Below are positions 44,021 to 51,902 of a DNA stretch of 64,000 nt, one piece after another. Origin of the DNA: Dyadobacter luteus (GTDB lineage Bacteria > Bacteroidota > Bacteroidia > Cytophagales > Spirosomataceae); the NCBI RefSeq assembly GCF_003383615.1, contig NZ_QNUL01000006.1, positions 186,001-250,000 on the forward strand, read 5' to 3'. The notes beneath the pieces are model-generated. The model saw only the letters and a program-made list of their open reading frames with translations, searched no databases and was not told where the DNA came from. The position numbers and the translations under genes were made by a program. Positions within the stretch are counted from its first letter, which is position 1. Every line of letters starts with the position of its first letter.

Positions 44021-45661
44021 ATGAAATTTAAATTACATCTGCTCGCCTGGCTGGGCGCGGCATCTGTGTTAACCGGTTGTTCTGAAAAGACATCGAACGA
44101 AAATGATGCACTGATTAATGGACAGGAATTTTCAAAACACATTGCGGTTCTGGCATCTGACTCCCTAGAAGGTCGCAAGCCTTTTTCTGCCGGGGAGGAG
44201 AAAACAATCAATTATCTCAAAACTGAATTTGAAAAATTAGGACTTCAGCCAGGGAATGGTGACAGCTACTTCCAGAAAGTGCCGATGGTAGACATTATGT
44301 CGAAACCGGAAGGTAAACTGGTTTTTAAAGGAACAGGTCCTGCGGTTGAGCTGAATTACCTGGATGATTTCGTGGCCGCCTCCAGAAGAGTAAAGGAGCA
44401 AGTGGAGCTTGAAAATTCGGAGATGATCTTTGTGGGATATGGTATTGTAGCACCTGAGTATGGCTGGAACGACTATGACGGATTGGATGTCAAAGGGAAA
44501 ACGGTTGTGGTTGTGGTTAATGATCCGGGATTCTGGGATCCGAAACTGTTCAAAGGAAAAACCATGACTTACTACGGACGCTGGACTTATAAGTTCGAAG
44601 AGGCAGCACGCCAGGGCGCAGCAGGAGTTATTCTGATTCATGATACCAAACCGGCAAGTTACGGCTGGGCGGTAGTGCGCAGCGGTTGGTCCAAGTCTAA
44701 GTTATATCTACAGGCAGAAGACGATAATATGTCGAGAGCGGCAGTGGAAGGATGGATTACTATGGAGTCGGCGAAGAAGTTGTTCCAGTTAGCTGGTGTA
44801 TCGGATACGCTTTTGCAGGCAGCCGGAAAAAAAGGCTTCAAACCTGTTCCGCTGAAAGTGAAAGCTTCTATCAGTTTGAAAAATGCGATCAAGAGATCTG
44901 AGTCAAACAATGTGCTGGCTGTGTTGCCGGGTACAACCAGAAAGGATGAATATATTATCTATTCCGGACACTGGGATCATTTCGGAAAAGGAGAACCTAT
45001 TGACGGCGATTCCATTTATAACGGAGCTGCTGACAATGCATCAGGTACTGCGGCATTGCTTGAACTTGCTCATGCTTTCACCAAACTCAAAACCAAACCT
45101 GCCCGGTCAATCTTGTTTCTGGCTGTTACGGCAGAAGAACAGGGATTGCTGGGGTCCGACTATTATGCTTCGCATCCGGTATATCCGATCAATAAAACAG
45201 TGGCAGATATCAATATGGATGTGCTGCAACCGTTCGGCCGTATGAAAGATCTTATTCTGGTAGGAAAAGGTCAGTCGGAATTGGATGAGTATGCAGATGA
45301 GGCAGCGGCCAAACAAGGTAGGGTGACAAGAGGGGAACCGGATCCATCTGGTGGCTGGTACTTCCGTTCAGACCATTTCAATTTTGCAAAAGTAGGTATT
45401 CCTTCCATGTACATTGAGAATGGTTCTGTGTCTGTAGAACATGGAGAGGAGTGGGGCGAAGCGCAGAAAAAGGAATACAATGACAAAAGATATCACGCGC
45501 CTACCGATGAATATTCAGCAGACTGGGATCTGTCAGGTATAGTAGAGGACATGCAGATTCTGTTCAATGTGGGTGTAAAGCTCAGTAATGAATCTACCTT
45601 CCCGGGCTGGAAAGAAGGATCAGAGTTTAAAGCTATCCGCGATAAGTCAATGGGGAAATAA
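44021..45661 (+). CDS. M28-family aminopeptidase with PA domain, lipoprotein
   Basis: 546 residues. Lipobox LTGC (Cys ~20). An inserted PA domain (about 130-260) is flanked by the M28 zinc peptidase fold. Metal ligands are visible in order: SGHWDHFGKGEP (His, Asp), GAADNASGTAALLELA (Asp), AVTAEEQGLLGSDYY (catalytic Glu and a Glu ligand), DINMDVLQPF (Asp) and WYFRSDHFNFAKVGIP (His). It releases N-terminal amino acids from peptides in the periplasm. The POT transporter convergent to it and the M13 gene divergent from it suggest a peptide-use neighbourhood. Confidence 0.93.
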   Translation: MKFKLHLLAWLGAASVLTGCSEKTSNENDALINGQEFSKHIAVLASDSLEGRKPFSAGEEKTINYLKTEFEKLGLQPGNGDSYFQKVPMVDIMSKPEGKLVFKGTGPAVELNYLDDFVAASRRVKEQVELENSEMIFVGYGIVAPEYGWNDYDGLDVKGKTVVVVVNDPGFWDPKLFKGKTMTYYGRWTYKFEEAARQGAAGVILIHDTKPASYGWAVVRSGWSKSKLYLQAEDDNMSRAAVEGWITMESAKKLFQLAGVSDTLLQAAGKKGFKPVPLKVKASISLKNAIKRSESNNVLAVLPGTTRKDEYIIYSGHWDHFGKGEPIDGDSIYNGAADNASGTAALLELAHAFTKLKTKPARSILFLAVTAEEQGLLGSDYYASHPVYPINKTVADINMDVLQPFGRMKDLILVGKGQSELDEYADEAAAKQGRVTRGEPDPSGGWYFRSDHFNFAKVGIPSMYIENGSVSVEHGEEWGEAQKKEYNDKRYHAPTDEYSADWDLSGIVEDMQILFNVGVKLSNESTFPGWKEGSEFKAIRDKSMGK

Positions 45662-45678
45662 TCCCGATGATGTAAAGC

Positions 45679-45712
45679 AAAAGCGAGTTCCTGTTGCCGG
45701 GAACTCGCTTTT
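45679..45712. terminator. Bidirectional terminator between M28 and POT genes
   Basis: AAAAGCGAGTTCC (45679-45691) pairs with GGAACTCGCTTTT (45700-45712), a perfect 13-bp stem with A/T ends on both sides. Confidence 0.9.
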
Positions 45713-45737
45713 ACTTTTAATAACAGATCTCAGAATA

Positions 45738-47228
45738 TTAGCTGATTCCTCCCATCCATTTTTTAACTGGTTTCCAGAATATAAGCAATAGCAAACCGAA
45801 GCCGATAGAGAATAAAGTAACCTGATTGAATAATCCAGGCATTTGCTCCAGGTTTTCTTCATCAAACCCACCTGCAAACAGACCCGCAATAAGGTTACCC
45901 AGGGATGCAGCTACGAACCAGATTCCCATCAATTGGCTTACATATCTTTTAGGAGCCAGTTTGGTATAGGAGCTCAGACCCACCGGACTCAGGCAAAGTT
46001 CACCGATCGTATGAATCATGTACGTGAAAGTCAGGAAAAGTGGTGAAGCAAGCTGACCGGTTACGGCTACTTTGGCTCCCATTTCCATAATGAAGAAACC
46101 GGCTCCAACAAGAATAAGAGCCAAGGCAAATTTCACCGGAGTAGAAGGATTGATGCCTTTTGAAGACAGGAAAATCCAGAGACTCGCCATAATCGGCGCA
46201 AAAATCAGGATGAATGTTCCGTTGAAGTTCTGGAACCAGCTCGAAGGCATTTCCCAACCACCGAATGTGCGCTCGGTATATCGTTCAGCAAAAATCTGCA
46301 GAGATGTACCGGCTTGTTCAAAACCTGACCAGAAAATGGCCGCTGCCAGGAAGAATACAATAAGAACGCCCACACGTTTCTTTTCAACGGTAGTAAGTCC
46401 GCCGGCAATAAGGATAAACAGGAAGTAGAAAAGAGATACCGTTACGATGATTACGCCTGCTCCCTGCGCCAAACCTTGTGCAGTGGTCATGTTGATCGTA
46501 TTGGTCAGTTGCAACACAGCAAGGAAAACTACCAGCAGTGCGACAAGTCCGTAGCCAAGTTTTCTTTCAGATCCTGCTTTAACGGCTTCTTCAGGAGTTA
46601 CAACTTTTGCCGGAGGAACTTCTCCATATCCCCGCAGATACTTGTTACTTCCATAACGGAACACAATAAGACCCAGAAGCATTCCTACAGCGGCTGCTCC
46701 AAAACCCATGTGCCAGTTAATTTTCTGTCCCAGATACCCTACGATGGTAATCCCTAGAACTGAGCCGAGGTTGATCCCCATATAGAAAATAGAGAAAGCC
46801 GCATCCCTGCGTGCACCACCTTCAGGATAAAGCTCACCAACGATAGAACTGATGTTAGGTTTTAGCAAACCTGTTCCCATTGCTACCACGGCAAGTCCGA
46901 GGAAGAAGATGGCTGTACCACCTGGGATTGCCAGGATAATATGCCCCAGCATGATGACAATTCCACCATACCAGATCGCCTTCTTTTGTCCGAAAACATT
47001 ATCGGCCAGCCAGCCGCCCGGTAATGTGAGCAAGTATACGGATGCGGTATATAAGCCGTAGATCGCAGCTCCTTCCGATGCCTGGAGTCCCATCCCGCCG
47101 CGTATTTTGTCCAGAAGGAAAAGAAGCAGAATGGCACGCATACCGTAGTAACTGAAGCGTTCCCACATTTCTGCAAAGAAGAGTACATATAACCCTCGCG
47201 GGTGTTTTTGAGATATTTGTTCGGTCAT
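45738..47228 (-). CDS. POT-family peptide:H+ symporter
   Basis: 496 residues and about 14 membrane segments. The N-terminal signature RGLYVLFFAEMWERFSYYG is the E-x-x-E-R motif region of proton-coupled oligopeptide transporters, followed by GGWLADNVFGQKKAIWYGG and the PTR2 signature FSIFYMGINLGSVLG. It imports di- and tripeptides. Convergent to the M28 aminopeptidase, which could supply the substrate. Confidence 0.94.
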   Translation of the reverse strand: MTEQISQKHPRGLYVLFFAEMWERFSYYGMRAILLLFLLDKIRGGMGLQASEGAAIYGLYTASVYLLTLPGGWLADNVFGQKKAIWYGGIVIMLGHIILAIPGGTAIFFLGLAVVAMGTGLLKPNISSIVGELYPEGGARRDAAFSIFYMGINLGSVLGITIVGYLGQKINWHMGFGAAAVGMLLGLIVFRYGSNKYLRGYGEVPPAKVVTPEEAVKAGSERKLGYGLVALLVVFLAVLQLTNTINMTTAQGLAQGAGVIIVTVSLFYFLFILIAGGLTTVEKKRVGVLIVFFLAAAIFWSGFEQAGTSLQIFAERYTERTFGGWEMPSSWFQNFNGTFILIFAPIMASLWIFLSSKGINPSTPVKFALALILVGAGFFIMEMGAKVAVTGQLASPLFLTFTYMIHTIGELCLSPVGLSSYTKLAPKRYVSQLMGIWFVAASLGNLIAGLFAGGFDEENLEQMPGLFNQVTLFSIGFGLLLLIFWKPVKKWMGGIS

Positions 47229-47355
47229 AGGTTAGAGTGGTATTTTATTTATTTTGTTGATTGTTAATTTATCCGTTTTTTTTGAGGGCGCAAGATAGGC
47301 ATAATGACCTAATAATAAATACTTGTTTGTCTAAACAATCATTTCATGAAGGCAT

Positions 47356-47389
47356 AAAAAAAGCAGGACGCTATAGCGCCCTGCTTTTT
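47356..47389 (-). terminator. Terminator of the coiled-coil protein gene
   Basis: On the minus strand AAAAAGCAGGGCGCTATAGCG, then CCTGCTTTTTT: a GC-rich stem with one mismatch and a T run, 24 bases after the stop at 47413. Confidence 0.85.
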
Positions 47390-47412
47390 CTAAATATAAC
47401 CTTAATAAGACC

Positions 47413-48321
47413 TTATTTCACTGAGAAAGATCCTTCTCCAATGGCAAAGCCTTCTGAGTACAATTGCACTACATATTTACCTTTAGCAAACGGAGTTGCA
47501 CGGTCATAAAGGATACTTACGTCCTGATTGTTATTACCATATACCAAATCCTGGCTGATCGTGTAACCTTGTTTCTGGCCATTATAGTCAAACTCGCCTG
47601 AGCCAGTAGCAGCATCAGAAATGGTAGCTCCGGACGGATCTATGATGCGCATGTATACAGTCTTGTTGTCTGTGAGGGTAAGCGGATTTTTCTCAAGTAT
47701 GAAATCCACTCTTACCTTATCTACCCTTTTAGCTTTCACTTCATCACCTTCACGAACTTTGCCTTTAGATGAAATCGCGTACACTTTCACATTCCTCGCA
47801 CGAAGGGCAGCAGCAGTTGTAACTTTGGATTCCAGTTCTGCATTTTTGGTTACCACACCTGCCAATGAGTCGCTTACAGCCTGTTTGCTGGTTTGCAGTT
47901 CAGTATTGGATTGTACCAATGTTTCGTTTTGGCTAAGCAGTTGCTGGTTTTCTTCTCTCAACTGAGCAATTTCCTCATCTTTTTTAGTCAGGAAGCTTTC
48001 GTATTCTTTGATTTTATTACCAAGAGAAGCGTTGCCTTTGCGCAATGCTACGCGGTCTTTTTCAAGAGACTCTTTCATTTTCTGAAGTTCAGCAATATCT
48101 CCTCCAAGTCCCTGCACTTCCAGAATTCTCGCATCCAGCTGTTTTGATATAGAGTCGAGTTTGATTTCAGAGGCGGCCAGTTCAGAGACACGTGCTTCAA
48201 GGTCTGTTTCCTGTTTATTGGTGATAGCACGTTCCTGATAATAGAGATATCCAAAAACGGCTGCAAGGACGGTCATCAATATAAGTCCTATCAGCATGCC
48301 GGTGTTATTCCTGTTTTCCAT
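47413..48321 (-). CDS. Inner-membrane-anchored coiled-coil protein of unknown function
   Basis: 302 residues. One N-terminal membrane helix (GMLIGLILMTVLAAVFGYLYY, about 8-28), then a ~130-residue heptad-rich coiled coil (about 35-165), then a C-terminal beta-rich domain (VYAISSKGKVREGDEVKAKR; YMRIIDPSGATISDAATGSG; YVVQLYSEGFAIGEGSFSVK). The layout, a membrane anchor with a rod reaching into the periplasm and a small globular end, recurs in Cytophagales. No enzyme motif is seen. Single gene with a strong terminator. Confidence 0.75.
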   Translation of the reverse strand: MENRNNTGMLIGLILMTVLAAVFGYLYYQERAITNKQETDLEARVSELAASEIKLDSISKQLDARILEVQGLGGDIAELQKMKESLEKDRVALRKGNASLGNKIKEYESFLTKKDEEIAQLREENQQLLSQNETLVQSNTELQTSKQAVSDSLAGVVTKNAELESKVTTAAALRARNVKVYAISSKGKVREGDEVKAKRVDKVRVDFILEKNPLTLTDNKTVYMRIIDPSGATISDAATGSGEFDYNGQKQGYTISQDLVYGNNNQDVSILYDRATPFAKGKYVVQLYSEGFAIGEGSFSVK

Positions 48322-48409
48322 AAAAATTTAGTTTAGATTAAGTTTGATACCTACACTTTACCAAAAACCATGCCAACACTATACGTTACAACCTGTGGAT
48401 GTAACAACT

Positions 48410-48446
48410 AAAAACCCCATCCGGTATTTTAAGCCGTATGGGGTTT
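48410..48446 (-). terminator. Terminator of the TPM-domain gene pair
   Basis: On the minus strand AAACCCCATACGG, loop, CCGGATGGGGTTTTT: a stem with one mismatch followed by T, 28 bases after the stop at 48474. Confidence 0.8.
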
Positions 48447-48473
48447 GCACTTACTCATGTTTTTTGCAGACGA

Positions 48474-49271
48474 TCAGTAATCTCCGCCGGCTCCTCCGCC
48501 ACTGAATCCGCCTCCACCGCCGAACCCACCAAAGCCTCCGCCTCCACCACCGCTCCACGAACCGCCACCTCCCCAGTTGCCTGATGAGCCTCCTCTTCCT
48601 GAATATGTAGTGTATGGCCAGAAAATTGGTCCGCCCATATCCCTCATTCCTCCACCTCTGCCACCGCGACCTCCGCTATTTTTATTTGCGAAAATAATGA
48701 TCAGAATAATGGCAAATATGATGAAGAATATAATGATGGGTGCAGGACCGCCCTCATCGTTACTATTACTTTTTGGATCAGCTTTGTATTCGCCGGTAGC
48801 GTATTTAAAGATGTCATCAATCCCGCGATCCAAACCACGGTAGAACATACCGTTTTTGAAATCAGGGGTGATCGTCTGGGAAATGATACGTTTTGCGACA
48901 GCATCTGGTATCACTCCTTCCATCCCATCTCCGACACTGATGAAAATCTTCCGGTCGGTAGATGCCCACAATAACACGATACCGTTGTTCTTACCCTTTT
49001 GTCCTAATTTCCACTCCCGGCCTATTTTTAGAGCATAATCGGCAAGAGGATAATCGCCGGTTGTAGGTACAACTACAATCACGATATCAGTAGAAGTGGA
49101 GTCGTTATAAGCAACAAGTTTGCGTTCGAGTTCTGCTACTTCGGTTGGATTAAGCTGTTTGGCAAAGTCGTTTACTAATCGGGGGGGATTGGGTCGTGGA
49201 GGAATATCCTGCGCCATAGCCCCCAGAAACAGCAAAGAAAACAGGAAGGAAAAAACGAGGTATTTTTTCAT
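48474..49271 (-). CDS. TPM domain membrane protein (YgcG-like) with Gly-rich tail
   Basis: 265 residues. Signal peptide (cut near GAMAQ), TPM domain (about 30-150: LVNDFAKQLNPTEVAELERKL, then STDIVIVVVPTTGDYP, then GIVLLWASTDRKIFISVGDGMEG), one membrane helix (IIIFFIIFAIILIIIFA), then a long Gly-rich tail ending GGAGGDY. TPM proteins of plants (TLP18.3) help photosystem turnover; bacterial ones are linked with LemA and are of unclear function. A run of seven C on the coding strand (49187-49181) lies just after the signal peptide. Co-transcribed with the second TPM gene (9-bp gap). Confidence 0.88.
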   Translation of the reverse strand: MKKYLVFSFLFSLLFLGAMAQDIPPRPNPPRLVNDFAKQLNPTEVAELERKLVAYNDSTSTDIVIVVVPTTGDYPLADYALKIGREWKLGQKGKNNGIVLLWASTDRKIFISVGDGMEGVIPDAVAKRIISQTITPDFKNGMFYRGLDRGIDDIFKYATGEYKADPKSNSNDEGGPAPIIIFFIIFAIILIIIFANKNSGGRGGRGGGMRDMGGPIFWPYTTYSGRGGSSGNWGGGGSWSGGGGGGFGGFGGGGGFSGGGAGGDY

Positions 49272-49280
49272 AATAGTTTG

Positions 49281-49718
49281 TTAGCCAAACGAAATATCGT
49301 CAGGCAGTTCGTTGACGTCGTCGGAGCTGTATGGGAAATGTTCTTTCAGCTTAAGACCGGCTTCAAGGATACCCAGACAAAGGCCTTCCGTAAAACGTTG
49401 ATTTGAAAAATTGCTGCGAAGCAGATCTTTTGTACTGTTCCAGAAGCTGTCGTGTACTTTCTCATGTATACCAATGTCTCCGAAGACGGCAAACTTCCGG
49501 TCTTCATACGCAAGGTAGAAAAGTACAGCATTGTGATCCTGTGTCTGATGCATATTCAGAGAACCAAAAACTTCTTTGGTACGGTCCATTACATCACCAG
49601 CACATTTTTTTTCTATATGTACCTTTATCTCACCCGATGTCTGCTTTTCAGCTTCACGAATTGCTGCAATAATTTGCTCCTGTTCTTTTTCTGAGAAAAA
49701 AAGTGAATTGGCTGCCAT
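49281..49718 (-). CDS. Soluble TPM domain protein
   Basis: 145 residues, a single TPM domain without signal peptide or membrane helix: FFSEKEQEQIIAAIREAEKQTSGEIKVHIE, then HNAVLFYLAYEDRKFAVFGDIGIHEKV, ending in an acidic tail DDVNELPDDISFG. It lies 9 bp upstream of the membrane-bound TPM gene and probably acts with it on the cytoplasmic side. LemA is the next gene upstream; the three form a conserved Bacteroidota group. Confidence 0.88.
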   Translation of the reverse strand: MAANSLFFSEKEQEQIIAAIREAEKQTSGEIKVHIEKKCAGDVMDRTKEVFGSLNMHQTQDHNAVLFYLAYEDRKFAVFGDIGIHEKVHDSFWNSTKDLLRSNFSNQRFTEGLCLGILEAGLKLKEHFPYSSDDVNELPDDISFG

Positions 49719-49776
49719 GATTACGACTTGAATCGGCGGTACTACCGCAGTGAAACAGGTGATTGAAGTTTTATAA

Positions 49777-49816
49777 AAAACCGGTTAGCCGATCTGTATC
49801 ATCACGACTAACCGGT
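49777..49816 (-). terminator. Terminator of lemA
   Basis: On the minus strand ACCGGTTAG (49816-49808), loop, CTAACCGGT (49788-49780), followed by TTTTTTA. It separates lemA from the two TPM genes. Confidence 0.8.
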
Positions 49817-49822
49817 GAAGTT

Positions 49823-50404
49823 TTAAAACTGTACAGACGGCGCTTTTTCTGAGCCTGCTGCTGCAGTGAAGTAGCCTTTCTGAGCAAATCCGAATACACC
49901 TGCGAATAGGTTAGTCGGGAAAGTACGTACTTCCTGGTTGTAGTCTTTCACAACGTCGTTGAAGTCGTTACGGGCTACTGTAATACGGTTTTCTGTTCCT
50001 TCCAGCTGAGCCTGAAGTTCAAGAAAATTCTGGTTTGCTTTAAGTTGAGGGTACTGCTCTACTGATACTAACAAACGAGATAGTGAACTACTCAATTGAT
50101 CCTGAGCTCCCTGGAACTTGGCGATATTCTCAGGAGTCAACTGATCGGCATTGATCGTTGTCTGAGTTGCTTTTGAACGTGCTTCGATAACGGCAGTTAA
50201 AGTACTTTTTTCGAAATCAGCTGCACCTTTTACAGTGCTTACCAGGTTTGGTATAAGGTCTGCGCGGCGTTGGTACTGGCTCTCTACTTTTGACCAGGCT
50301 TGTTTTACAACCTCATCTTTTTGTACCATTCCGTTATATTTCCCACATCCTACAAATCCCAGAATCAGAAAAACAGCAATAACTGCGATAAGTCCTTTTG
50401 ACAT
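49823..50404 (-). CDS. LemA-family protein
   Basis: 193 residues. The short N-terminal hydrophobic segment ends at FVGCGKYN, which could be a lipobox. The LemA signature follows: NGMVQKDEVVKQAWSKVESQYQRRADLIPNLVSTVKG, and the four-helix body with TAVIEARSKA. LemA proteins form a helical bundle at the inner membrane; function unclear. A -7 element TAGCTTTG lies at 50456-50449 on the minus strand, about 45 bases upstream. Confidence 0.92.
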   Translation of the reverse strand: MSKGLIAVIAVFLILGFVGCGKYNGMVQKDEVVKQAWSKVESQYQRRADLIPNLVSTVKGAADFEKSTLTAVIEARSKATQTTINADQLTPENIAKFQGAQDQLSSSLSRLLVSVEQYPQLKANQNFLELQAQLEGTENRITVARNDFNDVVKDYNQEVRTFPTNLFAGVFGFAQKGYFTAAAGSEKAPSVQF

Positions 50405-50531
50405 TTTTATTAATCGTTTAGAGTTAATGAACTTGGTTCAAAGTTGTTCAAAGCTAATGAAATCCTGAGGAAAAACTACATAGCCGGTTTTCTCCCATTA
50501 CATCGTGTAATTAGAAAGGATAACAGGAGTC

Positions 50532-51722
50532 TCAATTGGCGCCTACTCCCGCTAGATTATTCCATTTACCCCAATTAACAGAAACGCTGTAGTCGGTCAG
50601 GAAGCTTTCGAAATACATTGCTCCCCAGGTCCAGTTGATATTTTCTTTTTGAACGAGATAGCTGGCAGCTTTTTGCCATTCTGCTGAAGATACACATCCG
50701 GTTGTTTTCACTTTGGACATAATGTGGTTTATTTCCTCATCTGCCGTTTTCCCATCTATCCATTGCTGAAAAACGGTTTTGTCATTCAACCAGCGCTGTT
50801 CAAAATGATGTATTACCCCGCTCGGCTTAAACATCCTTGGTCCATAGCGGAGCAAAGTCCAATGGAAGTAGTCGCGTTCAAACAGACTTTTGAGCAGCGT
50901 CTCTTTCAGAGATGCGGGTCCTTGTATGTCTTGCAGGACATGGTAGATGCTTCGGGCCGATATACCGCCCAGTGCCAGATAGTGAGATAACTTGCAATCT
51001 GTAAGCGCGTCTGTAGATTCTTCTGACAATGTCTGGTCAGTGATACAAGTTCCGAGGTGTTCCCGTATTGTAGTTTCATGAGAAGTTGCTGAAACATCGA
51101 TTGAAATGTTCAGACTGCTCGTTTCCTGCGGATCCATTCCCAAAGCAGGCAAAGAAGGAATAACCCCCGCCTCATATTCCAGAGGTAGCGTGATAGCAGA
51201 AGGTTCGCTGGCAGGTGTTCCTGTTTTAAGCTGATTTTTGATCTGCTGATAATAGTGATCGAACCCTAATGGAAGCTTTGAGATCGGAAATGGCAGATCT
51301 TTAGCATGGCTTAGAGTTTGCATCCAAAATAGCTTTATATCTACATTGCTCACTTTGAGTCTTTTACTCAGCGACGATTCTATACGGGTTTCTTCCGGCC
51401 CGATTTCCTTACTGGTATAAACGTATTCGGCACGATAGTCATCAGCCAACTGGGCAATAATGCTTTCGGGTTCTCCGATTCGGATAAGCAGGTCTCCACC
51501 TCTTTCACGCAATTTTGCTCTCAGGTTTGCAACAGTTTCTATCAGAAATTGCGCGCGCAGTACACTGGTACGGCGAAAACCAAGTTTGGTGTGCTCAAAT
51601 TGACGCGGGTCAAATACAAATACAGGGATAATTTCTTTTGCAGCATTAGTAGCAGCCAGAAATGCTTCGTTGTCTGTTAGTCTTAGGTCGTTCCGGAACC
51701 AGTAAACGATTCGTTGAGCCAT
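50532..51722 (-). CDS. Cryptochrome/photolyase, DASH-like, short C-terminus
   Basis: 396 residues. The antenna-binding Rossmann half is intact: IVYWFRNDLRLTDNEAFLAA, then VFVFDPRQFEHTKLGFRRTS, as in cryptochrome DASH. The FAD half contains KLSHYLALGGISARSIYHVL, FERDYFHWTLLRYGPRMFKP and YFESFLTDYSVSVNWGKW. It ends right after NNLAGVGAN, where DASH proteins continue with DPR and ~40-60 more residues. The FAD domain is also diverged before SHYLALGG. It may be a light sensor or repair enzyme, or a decayed one. Single gene. Confidence 0.85.
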   Translation of the reverse strand: MAQRIVYWFRNDLRLTDNEAFLAATNAAKEIIPVFVFDPRQFEHTKLGFRRTSVLRAQFLIETVANLRAKLRERGGDLLIRIGEPESIIAQLADDYRAEYVYTSKEIGPEETRIESSLSKRLKVSNVDIKLFWMQTLSHAKDLPFPISKLPLGFDHYYQQIKNQLKTGTPASEPSAITLPLEYEAGVIPSLPALGMDPQETSSLNISIDVSATSHETTIREHLGTCITDQTLSEESTDALTDCKLSHYLALGGISARSIYHVLQDIQGPASLKETLLKSLFERDYFHWTLLRYGPRMFKPSGVIHHFEQRWLNDKTVFQQWIDGKTADEEINHIMSKVKTTGCVSSAEWQKAASYLVQKENINWTWGAMYFESFLTDYSVSVNWGKWNNLAGVGAN

Positions 51723-51851
51723 CAGTTAAAAAGTAATACTTGATAAAATTATTTAATGCGCCGGTTTTGAGCGGAATGACATTGCCGGACTGTTTGAATA
51801 AACTCGAACTAAGCGTGTTGAGTTCAGTAAATGAAATGGGAGATAATCAGA

Positions 51852-51882
51852 ACAGGGCATGACCCGATGAGTCACGCCCTGT
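51852..51882 (-). terminator. Hairpin downstream of the OmpA-like gene
   Basis: On the minus strand ACAGGGCGTGAC (51882-51871), loop, GTCATGCCCTGT (51863-51852). A 12-bp stem with one mismatch, no strong T run. Confidence 0.6.
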
Positions 51883-51902
51883 CAAATGTATGAATAAAGA
51901 AG

